A DNA stretch of 64,000 nt from Rhodoplanes azumiensis (GTDB taxonomy: Bacteria; Pseudomonadota; Alphaproteobacteria; Rhizobiales; Xanthobacteraceae), in assembly GCF_042682915.1 (NCBI RefSeq), contig NZ_JBHUIW010000018.1:68157-132156 (forward strand). The letters are read 5' to 3'. A program made the position numbers and the translations under genes. The notes below the pieces were generated by a model, which saw nothing but the letters and a program-made list of their open reading frames with translations, ran no database searches and had not been told where the DNA came from. Below are positions 19,235-28,746 of the stretch, one piece after another; the first letter of the stretch is position 1, and each line of letters begins with the position of its first letter.

Positions 19235-21502
19235 TCACCGCCGCTCCCACACCGACACGGTCGCCGAGAAGGCCGGCACGGCGACGCGTCCGCGCGGCAC
19301 GTACCGGGTCTGCGTCGCCAGGGCGTCGATGGCGCCGGCGAAGCCCGGCTCCTTCATGTGGAGGGCCGACATCGGGATATCGGCGACGAGCAGGCGATCG
19401 GCCGGGGTGGTCGCGAGCCAGCCGGCGACCTCGCGGGCCACCGCCTCGCGCGACGATCCGCTCGTCATCCATGGGGTGGTGACCGGCACGGCGCAGCGGC
19501 AAACGACGCGCAGGGCCCAGGCGAAGAAGGGCGTGCGGCCCGTGCTCGAGACCACGCCGATCGTGCGGGCGCCGACGAGCTCCGGCAAGAGCGGGGTCAC
19601 CAGCGCGAGCGTGGACGGGCTGGTCTCCCGGATGGCGACGGCGCGCGCCGCCGCCGACGGCGGCCCGGGCAGCGTCACGGCGGCGACCAGGGCGCCGGCC
19701 GACACGGCGGTTCCGGCGACCATCGCGCCGGCCGGCCAGCGGCGCGCCAGGGCGGCGACCAGGACACCGGCGCCGACGCCCGCCCCGACCCACCAGGCGA
19801 ACAGCCAGGAGGCGAGGAAGCGGGCCTGATGATGCGGATGGACGATCACGCCGGCCGTGCCCACCAGAGCGAGGGCGATCACGGCGCGCCCCCCGGGCGG
19901 CCAGCGCCGCTTGAAGACGAGCGCGGTCGCGAACAGCACCAGCGTCGCGACCGCGACGGTGGGGGTCGCGTGAAACCCGTCGGCCGCCGCGGTCGCGTAG
20001 AAGCGCGCGGTGCTCAACGGCTCGAAGGTGGCGTCGGCCGGCCCGTTCGCCGGACTGACGAACCACAGGAAGCCGGGCAGGCGCTTGGGGATCAGGAACG
20101 ACACGGCGACCGGCAGGACGTGCCAGGCGAGGATCGCCCGGCCCGGCACGCCGAGCGCCGAGGCCAGGCGATCGCGGTGCCGCCGCCACGCCACGACGGC
20201 GCGGGCGAACAGGAGCGCATAGGCGACGGTGACGAGGTTTTCGGGAGGATAGAGCGACACGGGCCGACCGAACAGGTCGAGGCTGGTCGGCCCCCGGCGA
20301 TAGATCACGGCCACCAGCACGGCGACGCCGAGCGCGGCGATCAGCAGTGGGTCGGTCGAAAGGCGCGTGACGACGCGGCCGGGGCGCAGCGCGCGGACCG
20401 GCCCGACGGCCGCGCGGGCGCGGCGGACGAGCCCGACGCCGGACTCGATCGCCACCGTGACGACGAGGCTCGCGACCACCAGGCCCCAATAGTTGCCCTT
20501 GTGGAAGAACAGCACCGTGAGGACGAGGCCGAGCATGCGCCAGCGCCGGACGGCCTCGCCGACCCCGCTCTCGGTGCCGCTCTCGGTCCCGGCGTCGGTG
20601 CCGGTGCCGTGGTGGCGCGGCGTCTCCATGGCGCGCAGAAAGCAGAGGAGCGTCAGCGCCGACAAGGCGGCGCCGAGCGTCTCCAGCATCACGTCCGACC
20701 CCAAGAGCGCGAAGGCCGGGGCCGACAGCGCGAGCGCACCGGCGACCGCGGCGGCGACCGCTCCGGCCGGCCCGGCCGACGGCGATCCGGCGCCGGGCGG
20801 CACGGCGCCGGACGGCGCCCCGGGAGACGTCTCGACCAGGCGACGCGCCAGCACGGCGGTCAGCACGACCGTCAGGATCCAGCCGAGCAGCGCCGGCACG
20901 ATCGCGAGGCGCAGGTCCGGGCCGCCGGGGAGCATCACGGCGGCGAGCAAGAGCCCGTTGACGGGCGGCCACACGACGGATCGGGACAGATGCGAGACGA
21001 AGCCGCCGAGGTCGCCGGTGCGCAGCGCCAGGGCGAGATCGAGGCCAAAGCCGAAATGGCCGTCGCGGTCGTGGTGAACATCGGTCCACAGCGTCTCGGG
21101 CGCCCACCAGTAGGCCCGGAGCATGGCGGCGGCGAGGGCGAGAGCGAGGGCCGCGACGACGAGGACGGCCAGCCGGCCGGCCCAACGCGGTGCCGGCGTG
21201 GCGGGGGCGGCGGACGGCGGGCGCGACGACGATCGTGCCGCGGTGAAAGGCAGATCGCCGAGCACGGCGGGCGACGCGCCGGGCGGAGCGAAAGCCGCCG
21301 ATGCGGACGGGGCGTGCGCTGCGGCCGATGCGGCCGATGCGGCAGGCGCGGCCGGCGCGGCCCGGACGGGCGAGGCGCAAGCCGTGGATCGTTCGCCCGC
21401 ACCGGCCGAGGCGCCTGGTGCTCGGGCGAGCCGCGCCGGAGCGAGCGGAGGAGCCGGCTGAGGAGATCGCGGCCGCGACGGCCGGTGAGACGATATCGGC
21501 AT
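19235..21502 (-). CDS. GT-C-like polytopic membrane protein, paralogue B
   Basis: Paralogue of the preceding gene, 755 residues. Shared landmarks in the same order: HDRDGHFGFGLDLALALR after TM1, SPAFALLGSDV, a GRPVSLYPP loop, AILAWHVLPVAVSFLIP, and CRCAVPV followed by VSVWERR at the C-terminus. It starts with an unusual 110-residue Ala/Pro-rich stretch of low complexity, and the true start may lie further in because no ribosome site precedes the ATG at 21502. About ten membrane segments and a soluble C-terminal domain are visible. Function is unknown; a periplasmic lipid-linked glycosyltransferase is the best structural guess. Confidence 0.72.
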   Translation of the reverse strand: MPISSHRPSRPRSPQPAPPLAPARLARAPGASAGAGERSTACASPVRAAPAAPAASAASAAAHAPSASAAFAPPGASPAVLGDLPFTAARSSSRPPSAAPATPAPRWAGRLAVLVVAALALALAAAMLRAYWWAPETLWTDVHHDRDGHFGFGLDLALALRTGDLGGFVSHLSRSVVWPPVNGLLLAAVMLPGGPDLRLAIVPALLGWILTVVLTAVLARRLVETSPGAPSGAVPPGAGSPSAGPAGAVAAAVAGALALSAPAFALLGSDVMLETLGAALSALTLLCFLRAMETPRHHGTGTDAGTESGTESGVGEAVRRWRMLGLVLTVLFFHKGNYWGLVVASLVVTVAIESGVGLVRRARAAVGPVRALRPGRVVTRLSTDPLLIAALGVAVLVAVIYRRGPTSLDLFGRPVSLYPPENLVTVAYALLFARAVVAWRRHRDRLASALGVPGRAILAWHVLPVAVSFLIPKRLPGFLWFVSPANGPADATFEPLSTARFYATAAADGFHATPTVAVATLVLFATALVFKRRWPPGGRAVIALALVGTAGVIVHPHHQARFLASWLFAWWVGAGVGAGVLVAALARRWPAGAMVAGTAVSAGALVAAVTLPGPPSAAARAVAIRETSPSTLALVTPLLPELVGARTIGVVSSTGRTPFFAWALRVVCRCAVPVTTPWMTSGSSREAVAREVAGWLATTPADRLLVADIPMSALHMKEPGFAGAIDALATQTRYVPRGRVAVPAFSATVSVWERR

Positions 21503-21934
21503 CGCGTCGGACTAGCCGAGCGGTGACGCGCCGGCAATCGGACTTTCACGACGAACCGGCACGCGCGCCGACCGCTCGCGTGTCGGAGCGGGGCGCATGC
21601 CGGGGTACGTCGCGGGGTTTCGACACAGGGGCCGAACCGGGGCGCGAAGCAGGATCAGAAGCAGGGACCGAACGTCTCCGCCCCGCACGATCGCGAAATC
21701 GCCGGGCGGAGACGTCCGCTGGCCATCCCACCACGGAGGCTCAGCTCTCGAAACACGGCGCCGGACCCACGGCGCTCGCAACCAAACGTTCCGACGAGGG
21801 CGTCCGAAAAGGCTCGAACGAACGCCCTCGAAGCGCTGCGAAGCGCGCTCCGTCCCCGGGGAGGGAGCGCGCTTCGATGATCTCGTCGCGGCCGGCGCCG
21901 CACCGGGCGGCACCGCTCACCGCCGCCGCGGTGC
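21503..21934. other. recA 3' intergenic region with strong hairpin
   Basis: 432 bp without credible genes. It holds a perfect 11-bp inverted repeat AAGCGCGCTCC/GGAGCGCGCTT (21841-21851 with 21864-21874), about 60 bp after the recA stop. It is probably a recA terminator, though no T-run follows on the minus strand. Confidence 0.5.
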
Positions 21935-23017
<1,083 letters not shown>

Positions 23018-23102
23018 CAACGCCTCCTCTATGCCCGGGATTCGGAGGGCCGACAACGCAGGCCGCGCCTCCATGATCTAGACCGTACATCATCTGTTCT
23101 CA

Positions 23103-23117
23103 GTTCGCAATATGTTC
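23103..23117 (-). promoter_or_regulatory. LexA (SOS) box of recA
   Basis: Exact GTTC-N7-GTTC (plus strand; GAAC-N7-GAAC on the recA sense strand), the alphaproteobacterial LexA-binding pattern. It lies 86 bp upstream of the recA start codon. Confidence 0.85.
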
Positions 23118-23408
23118 TCTTTTCGTCCGTCATTCGGGCTCGCGATGGAAGCGAAAACGCTCTTTGTCCGCGCGTGAAACAATTATTTGTCCGCGGCAGA
23201 TCAACCAAGCTACTGATATTCCAGCGGTTCCGTTGTCATAATAGGATCCTCACTTGGTCACCCTGGATTGTGGCAGGATGACGGCGGACACAGAATGTCT
23301 GCAAACACCCTAAGTCATTCGGCGCGCTAACAAAAAAGAGGGCATAGAGAGGAACCATCGCCGCCGAATCGATCGCGCGGCGGGGAGGTGGGGAACCGAG
23401 TGGGGAAC

Positions 23409-23939
23409 TCAGTCCCGCGGAAAGAGGCCCGCACGAGCAAGCCGCTCGTTGTCGGCGTCGCCAGGGGAAATGCTGCCTTTGCCGAGCCATGCCTGTTCGG
23501 TGCGGATATCTAGGTACTTCTCGCGCACGTACTCGGCCAAGAAGATCAAAATTGTCCCGCGAAGAGACCGTGCAGCATCGCCCGGCGAATGCACCTCCTC
23601 GCCAATCGACCTCACTGTGACCTTACGGTTTTGATCAATATGCAGGAGTGACGTGACCTCTTCGCCTAACACGTCCTCAAGAGCACCCTTCAATGAAATA
23701 GAATCGAGATCAAGCCCACCAAAGAGAAGAAGATCGGCCTCAATGCAAAGAACATCGCAGCATTTTACTATAAATGCGATCGGCAACGACACCTTTCCAG
23801 TCAAATAGTTTTGCACGGTTCTATACGGCAACCCGCTCTTTTCGCTCAACTCCCGGATCGTTACATCACGACGCTTCATCAAAACACGGATGCGCTCGGC
23901 AACCCGCTGATCCGACGTGTCTCGATCCGGCTTGAACAT
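23409..23939 (-). CDS. XRE-family phage repressor (c-like)
   Basis: A 176-residue protein with an N-terminal helix-turn-helix (about residues 10-65: RIRVLMKRRDVTIRELSEKS, then LPYRTVQNYLTGK), followed by a mixed, acidic C-terminal half of unknown fold. It has no obvious LexA-type Ser/Lys peptidase motif, so induction is probably not by RecA-driven self-cleavage (inference). It is divergent from the ner-like gene across a 20-bp palindrome that begins 9 bp before its start, the layout of the Mu c/ner switch. GC is clearly lower than in flanking host genes. It is transcribed towards recA. Confidence 0.8.
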   Translation of the reverse strand: MFKPDRDTSDQRVAERIRVLMKRRDVTIRELSEKSGLPYRTVQNYLTGKVSLPIAFIVKCCDVLCIEADLLLFGGLDLDSISLKGALEDVLGEEVTSLLHIDQNRKVTVRSIGEEVHSPGDAARSLRGTILIFLAEYVREKYLDIRTEQAWLGKGSISPGDADNERLARAGLFPRD

Positions 23940-23947
23940 GCTTGACC

Positions 23948-23967
23948 ATGCACACGATCGTGTGCAT
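23948..23967. promoter_or_regulatory. Candidate c/ner operator, perfect 20-bp palindrome
   Basis: ATGCACACGA followed immediately by its exact inverse TCGTGTGCAT, in the gap between the divergent repressor and Ner-like genes. Best read as the repressor or Ner operator. Confidence 0.7.
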
Positions 23968-23992
23968 TCTCCGCTTCATGATGCACCAAATC

Positions 23993-24217
23993 ATGTACAA
24001 GCCCAAGCTCGCCGTCGTCGGCTCACCCGAGCTGTACAATATGGTGAGGGCGGCTTTCGTATCTCGCGGCACCTCGTTGAACGCGTGGTGTAAAGCAAAT
24101 GGGCATAACCGGCAAACGGTCGAGCGCGCACTGAAAGGAGAAAGGTTCAACCCGCGATCTCTTGAGCTTCGCAGCAAAATAGTTGATGAATTATTCTGTT
24201 CGGAGAGCAATGCGTGA
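23993..24217 (+). CDS. Ner-like small DNA-binding protein
   Basis: A 74-residue protein with a predicted helix-turn-helix: MVRAAFVSRGTSLNAWCKANG, then RQTVERALKGER. Its position at the head of the early operon, divergent from the repressor and directly before the transposase, matches Mu ner, which shuts down early transcription. Start uncertain: ATG 23993 gives the compact form; a TTG at 23942 or the ATG at 23948 would place the palindrome inside the gene, so I reject them. The stop overlaps the transposase start. Confidence 0.65.
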   Translation: MYKPKLAVVGSPELYNMVRAAFVSRGTSLNAWCKANGHNRQTVERALKGERFNPRSLELRSKIVDELFCSESNA

Positions 24218-26235
24218 TGGCTTACATCACGTCGAGACAGCTTTCCGAGGTCGCTGGGGTAACGCAGCGCGCGTGTAAGAAAGCACTACGGGCCGCGCTC
24301 AACTTCGGAACACCCTGGCGCGAAGCGCACCTGTCTGTCCGATTCTGTCATGGGGCGAAAGGCGGAGGTCGCTCTGGGGCTTCTTACGAAGTTCTTCTCT
24401 CATCTCTGCCGGTCGATATCCAACAGGCTTGGAAGGCCCTTCAAACCCGCTCCAAAGCCTCGTCTGCGCCCGCCCTTCGTGACGATCGGCCCGGCCTCGC
24501 GTCGTACCGGCTGCACCTGATTCAGCCCGCCCTGGTCCATCCTCCCCGAAGCAGGGAGCGGGCCGCGGCGGTCCGGACGATCGCCGAGACGACGCGCATC
24601 GGGCCGGACGGCCAGCCGCTCCCGCAGTCCCTTTCCACCAAGACGGTCCAGCGGTGGATCGCCGCCTATGAAGCGCAGGGCGTCGCCGGCCTGATGCCGC
24701 GCGCTCGGCGCGACAAGGGCGAGCGCCGGGTGGTGATCTCTCAGGCGTGGTTCGCCAAGGCGCGCGCGTACCTCCACTCCGTAGCCGTCGCCCGGATCGA
24801 CGACGAGCTGCGGGCCTATGTCCGATCGATGCACGCTGCGGGTGAGACACCCGGGCGCATTCTGTTCCGCACCGGCATGAAGCTCCGGGAGCTGTCGGCC
24901 GCCGCCGGCATGCCGGTCGACGAGATGAACAAGGCGGTGTTCTCGGTGCCGCGGGTCTACGTGGTCAACGAGCGGCTGTGGCGCAAGATCGCGACGCGCG
25001 ACCGCGATGCCAAGGCGTGGCACGACTTGCGGCCGTCGATGATCCGGAAGCTCGCCGAGCGGCCGACCGAGTTCGACATCGACGCGATGCACTTCGACCA
25101 CACGGTCCGGCGCCCGGACGGCACCGTGGCGTATCCGAAGGCGATCGTGGCGATGTGCCGTGCGACGCACCGGCTGTTTGTCGTGCCGTTCCTGCTCGAC
25201 CAGCGCGAAGGTCTTCGTCAGCAGCACGTCGCGCTCTTCATCGAAGCACTGCTCGACCAATGGGGCACCCCGGACCGTTTGACGATCGACAACGGCGGCG
25301 AGTTCGGAGCGGTGCCCGATCTCTCCGACCTCCTGCAGATCGTCTCACAGGTCCATTCCGCGAACGGCCGCCGGCCGGTGATCCACGCCCAGCCCTACAA
25401 TGCGCGGGCCAAGGTGGTCGAGAACGGCATCGGCGTGCTGCAACGGGTGTGGCTCGCCGGCCTGCCCGGCCACGTCGGAAACAACCGGATCAACAAGAAG
25501 ACGCAGAAGGTCGGCCGCCCGACCACGCCTTTCCCGGGCAGCTTCGACCTCTTCTGTGACATCGTCCAGATGCGGGTGCGCGAGTACAACGCAGCCCCGC
25601 AGCGCGGCAAGCTCAAGGGGCGCTCGCCGGACGAAGCCTACCAAGCGCACATCGATGCCGGGTTCATGATCGCCAAGGTGGACCGCGCGTCACTGATGCT
25701 CGCCTTCTCGACTCGCGACGAGGCTTCGGTCGGCAAGTTCGGCATCAAGGTCAACGGCCAATACTGGACGTGCAAGGAACTTCGCTACCGCTCCGGCGAG
25801 AAGATCGGTGTTCTCAAGGGGCGCTTCCACGACTGGCCGCTGGTTCCCCTGTTCGATCTCAACGACGAGCGCACGATCATCGGCTACGCCGAGCCGAACA
25901 AAGAGGCAGACGGCAACGATCCGGCGAACGCCCGAAAGCAGAAGCAGGGCGAGCGCTCGTTCAACGCGCGGCCTCGCGAGCTGGCCAAGGTCGCACGACC
26001 GGCCGACCTGATCGCCGACACGAAGGAGTCTGCCGCCGCGCTGCCGCCGGCCGTCGAGGCGCCAGTGTCCGGGATCATCGTGCCGAACCCGCAAGCCGGC
26101 GAGATCATCGCCGAGATGGTCAAGTCCCCCCGTGAACGGCGCTCCAGTCAAGCCCGGAAGGCTCAGGCCGAGCACAAGCGCGAGGTGGAGAAGTCCGCGA
26201 AGTTCACCCGTCTGCTCCTCGGAGGAAAGACATGA
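24217..26235 (+). CDS. MuA-like DDE transposase
   Basis: Transposase subunit A of a Mu-like phage, 672 residues (Mu A is 663). N-terminal DNA-binding region with the MuA-type start ITSRQLSEVAGVTQRACKKALR, then a central rve/DDE core. Candidate catalytic residues: Asp in DIDAMHFDH, Asp in LTIDNGGEF and Glu in AKVVENGIG. A beta-barrel region and a basic C-terminal tail (ERRSSQARKAQAEHKREVEK) follow, the place where MuA contacts MuB and ClpX. GGAG precedes the overlapping GTG/ATG start. The end overlaps muB by ATGA. The gene appears intact. Confidence 0.92.
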   Translation: MAYITSRQLSEVAGVTQRACKKALRAALNFGTPWREAHLSVRFCHGAKGGGRSGASYEVLLSSLPVDIQQAWKALQTRSKASSAPALRDDRPGLASYRLHLIQPALVHPPRSRERAAAVRTIAETTRIGPDGQPLPQSLSTKTVQRWIAAYEAQGVAGLMPRARRDKGERRVVISQAWFAKARAYLHSVAVARIDDELRAYVRSMHAAGETPGRILFRTGMKLRELSAAAGMPVDEMNKAVFSVPRVYVVNERLWRKIATRDRDAKAWHDLRPSMIRKLAERPTEFDIDAMHFDHTVRRPDGTVAYPKAIVAMCRATHRLFVVPFLLDQREGLRQQHVALFIEALLDQWGTPDRLTIDNGGEFGAVPDLSDLLQIVSQVHSANGRRPVIHAQPYNARAKVVENGIGVLQRVWLAGLPGHVGNNRINKKTQKVGRPTTPFPGSFDLFCDIVQMRVREYNAAPQRGKLKGRSPDEAYQAHIDAGFMIAKVDRASLMLAFSTRDEASVGKFGIKVNGQYWTCKELRYRSGEKIGVLKGRFHDWPLVPLFDLNDERTIIGYAEPNKEADGNDPANARKQKQGERSFNARPRELAKVARPADLIADTKESAAALPPAVEAPVSGIIVPNPQAGEIIAEMVKSPRERRSSQARKAQAEHKREVEKSAKFTRLLLGGKT

Positions 26236-26969
26236 TCGAGGTTCCGTACGTTGAAATCTCCACTGCCCGATTGATCCGCGAGCGAATCGAGCTGGCCCGC
26301 GCCACAGGCGAGAATGTCGCCATCACGGGCGCGGCCGGCGTCGGAAAGACGTGGGCCTTGGAGAACTACGTCGCATCGACGCGCAAGGCGTATTTCTTCA
26401 GCGTCTCTGCCGCGCTCGGAAAGTCCGCGGGCGCTCTGTTCGGCCTGATCTGCGAAGAGATCGGATACTCGAAGGAGGTCAGCCCGGCCGCGACGCTCCG
26501 GTGGATCAGGTCGCATTTTCACAACTATTGTTACGACCACCAAGCGGTCCTGATCTTCGACGAGGCTCAGAACATCAAGCTCGCGACGCTCCGCGACCTC
26601 CTCACCATCACCGATGAGCGTCAGTCCGGCGTCACCATTGTTTTTTCGGGGAACGAACACGTCCTGAAGGTGGTCAACGCTGCCAAGCATGGGTTCGAGC
26701 AGATCGGCCGCCGCATCCAGTTCCGGCTCAACGTCAACTGCATCACGCACGAGGACGCCGATCTCGTCGCCGGAGCGTTCGGCGTGACCGACAAGGCGAG
26801 CCTCCGGATGCTCCGGGAGATCGGAGACGGCGCGCACATCGCGGGTGTCGTCACGGTTCTCAAGCTCGCTCACCAGCTCGCGGGCGAAGGCAGCGCGATC
26901 GAGACCAGCCACATCCGCAGCGCCATCGAGCTTTTCCCGCAATACCAGTCGACCCTCTGTGGCGCGTAA
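26232..26969 (+). CDS. MuB-like AAA+ transposition ATPase
   Basis: Target-selection and transposase-activating ATPase, 245 residues. Walker A GAAGVGKT at 33-40; Walker B VLIFDEAQN at about 105-113; sensor-like FSGNEH. It is shorter than Mu B (312) because the N-terminal helix-turn-helix region is absent: the AAA+ domain starts almost at once, as in TniB/IstB-like proteins. ATGA overlap with the transposase gene implies translational coupling. Open reading frame and motifs are intact. Confidence 0.88.
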   Translation: MIEVPYVEISTARLIRERIELARATGENVAITGAAGVGKTWALENYVASTRKAYFFSVSAALGKSAGALFGLICEEIGYSKEVSPAATLRWIRSHFHNYCYDHQAVLIFDEAQNIKLATLRDLLTITDERQSGVTIVFSGNEHVLKVVNAAKHGFEQIGRRIQFRLNVNCITHEDADLVAGAFGVTDKASLRMLREIGDGAHIAGVVTVLKLAHQLAGEGSAIETSHIRSAIELFPQYQSTLCGA

Positions 26970-27028
26970 CCCCGCCCGCCTTCTGTACCTCACCGCGTTC
27001 CCTTCACCTCTTCGACCGAGTCTCTGCA

Positions 27029-27364
27029 ATGACTGATCCGAACGTTTTTGCCCTCGACATCGACCGGCTCCGGCCGGAACAGGTTCCGTTGGTCGCCGGC
27101 ATGTCCCTCGAACACGCCGTCGGAGCTGTGCAGCACCACCGCAGCTTCAACGAGATGGCAGGGCAGTATGCCAAAGCCGTCGCCAGCCATCTTCCGCCGG
27201 AGAACGAGGGACTGACGGTCCAGAAGGCGAACGAGCTGAAGGTCGCGATCGTCAACCTCGCCAACCTCCTGGATGCGTATAACCAGATCGTGGAAGAGGG
27301 TTTCATGAAGTTCGCTTCCGAGCTGTCGATCGCGGTGGCCGAGACGGGGGAGACGAAGCAATGA
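27029..27364 (+). CDS. Mu-like early-region protein, unknown (111 aa)
   Basis: A 111-residue, mostly helical protein with no family I recognise. It carries LEHAVGAVQHHRSFNEMAGQ and a C-terminal leucine/alanine-rich helix (LKVAIVNLANLLDAYNQIVEEG). It sits in the early region between muB and gemA and overlaps the next gene by ATGA, so it is part of a translationally coupled early operon. Confidence 0.65.
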   Translation: MTDPNVFALDIDRLRPEQVPLVAGMSLEHAVGAVQHHRSFNEMAGQYAKAVASHLPPENEGLTVQKANELKVAIVNLANLLDAYNQIVEEGFMKFASELSIAVAETGETKQ

Positions 27365-27786
27365 ACGCCACAGCCCCCAAGAGGCCACTCGCCGAGCAGA
27401 TGCCGTTCCAGCACCGCATGTCGGCGGAGGAGACCGTGGCGGCGCTGAGGACCGACGCCATGGAAGCCGCCGAGAAGCGGCACGCGGCCGAGATCGCCGC
27501 GCACCTGAAGCGTACCTACGGGGTCGACCGGCCCCGCGAGACAGCCGAGCGGGTCCAGTGGGAGCTTCTCGCCCTCACGACCTTCGCGCATGCCGCCCAT
27601 GTCGCGCACCAACAGCGGGAGCCCGGAAAGGACGACCCCCTCGGGGGCTACGACTGGGAACCGATGATGGTGGCGATCCTGCCCCGCATGAAGAGGCTGA
27701 TCGACAAGTCGTTCTTCGTCATCGACGCCTTGCCGGTGGGCGACGAGGGCGAAGCGGCCGACCGGCCGGCGCAGAGGCGGGCCTGA
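27361..27786 (+). CDS. Mu-like early-region protein, unknown (141 aa)
   Basis: A 141-residue charged protein, ATGA-coupled to the gene before it and two bases from the gene after it. The middle shows a helical stretch (RETAERVQWELLALTTFAHAAHVAH) and a GGYDWEPMMVAILPRMKRLIDKS segment. I do not recognise a family. Position suggests an early accessory function. Confidence 0.65.
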   Translation: MNATAPKRPLAEQMPFQHRMSAEETVAALRTDAMEAAEKRHAAEIAAHLKRTYGVDRPRETAERVQWELLALTTFAHAAHVAHQQREPGKDDPLGGYDWEPMMVAILPRMKRLIDKSFFVIDALPVGDEGEAADRPAQRRA

Positions 27787-27788
27787 CC

Positions 27789-28085
27789 ATGCGGACCGCG
27801 AGGGACGAACGCGAGGGCGAAGAGCGCCGCGACGAGCTGCGGGAGCTGAGGGACCAGATCTTGGCCATGTCCGCCTTCGCGGCGCTCGCCTACGAGGTCG
27901 GACGCCGGGACGAGGTCATCGACCGGCTTCCGCAATCCGTTCATTGGGCGGCTCGCAGCGAGTGGGCTCCGCTCGCCGCGGCCTGCATGCGGATGATCTC
28001 GGAGACGGCGGACGGGATGACGACGCTCATCGAGCATCCGGACCCCGACGGCGTCGCCGGGGCCGCGGCGGAGGGCACGCCGTGA
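27789..28085 (+). CDS. Mu-like early-region protein, unknown (98 aa)
   Basis: A 98-residue protein with an acidic/basic coiled N-terminus (about residues 4-25, rich in Arg/Glu) and a central helical part (MSAFAALAYEVGRRDEVI). It starts two bases after the previous stop, and its stop overlaps the gemA start by one base. No family recognised. Confidence 0.6.
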   Translation: MRTARDEREGEERRDELRELRDQILAMSAFAALAYEVGRRDEVIDRLPQSVHWAARSEWAPLAAACMRMISETADGMTTLIEHPDPDGVAGAAAEGTP

Positions 28086-28510
28086 TGACGCGCGAGCAGC
28101 TCGCCCTGGTCGGCATGGTCAAGAAGCACCTCGCCAAGACGCAGGGCTGGGACGAGGACATGTACCGGCTGATGCTGCGCCAGCTCGGCGGGGTCGACAG
28201 CGCGAAGGATCTGGACGAGACGGGCTTCGCCCAGATCATGGAGTATGCCGCCTCCTGGGGGTTCCGCTCCGACTGGCGGGAGCGGACTTTCGGGCGGCGG
28301 CCCGGCATGGCGACGCCGCGGCAGGTCGACCTGATCCGCGACCTGTGGCGGGAGTTCAAGGGGGCCGACGACGATGCCGGCCTCGACCGGTGGCTCGACC
28401 GCAGCTTCGGCGTCTCGGCGCTGCGGTTCGCCACCCCGGAGGTCGCCGCCAAGGCGATCAACGGCCTCAAGGCGATGAACAAGCGCAAGGCCGCGAAGGC
28501 TGCGGGATAG
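28085..28510 (+). CDS. GemA/gp16-family phage regulatory protein
   Basis: A 141-residue protein of the DUF1018 (Mu GemA, gp16) family. Typical opening REQLALVGMVKKHLAKTQGWDEDMYRLML, then LDETGFAQIMEYAASWGF and the C-terminal TPRQVDLIRDLW repeat of the same type. In Mu, GemA is an early protein affecting host gene expression and DNA supercoiling; the mechanism is not defined. It is the last gene of the early operon and is followed by a strong hairpin at 28596-28626. Confidence 0.85.
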   Translation: MTREQLALVGMVKKHLAKTQGWDEDMYRLMLRQLGGVDSAKDLDETGFAQIMEYAASWGFRSDWRERTFGRRPGMATPRQVDLIRDLWREFKGADDDAGLDRWLDRSFGVSALRFATPEVAAKAINGLKAMNKRKAAKAAG

Positions 28511-28595
28511 GTGCGGCGACCGGGGGGGCGTGACGTCCCCGCGCCCACGAAGGGCGGGTCCACATGGCTCGGCGCCGCGGGGCCAGGATACAGCA

Positions 28596-28626
28596 GAGGG
28601 CGGGATCCTGCGAGGATCCCGCCCTC
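28596..28626. terminator. Perfect 13-bp hairpin between convergent phage genes
   Basis: GAGGGCGGGATCC pairs exactly with GGATCCCGCCCTC around a 5-nt loop (arms 28596-28608 and 28614-28626). It has no T-run on either strand, but it lies exactly between the end of the early operon and the convergent minus-strand gene, so a bidirectional terminator is likely. The remaining bases to 28746 show nothing else. Confidence 0.55.
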
Positions 28627-28746
28627 GCCATTCGAGGGGCAGGATCGGCCGGATCTGCCCGAGCCGCCAGGAAGCCCGTAGAGCACCGCGGACGGCCTGC
28701 CGCCACCACCCCCGCCCCCTCCCCCGTTTCGCTTTCAATACCCCCT

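Noticed and set aside
16902..21380. A 1492-codon open frame running across both membrane-protein genes in another frame
   Set aside because: Arg/Pro-rich shadow translation typical of GC-rich DNA; no domain, and the two real genes explain the codon pattern.
21512..21913. 133-codon open frame in the recA 3' region
   Set aside because: No ribosome site, Arg/Pro-rich, no resemblance to a protein family.
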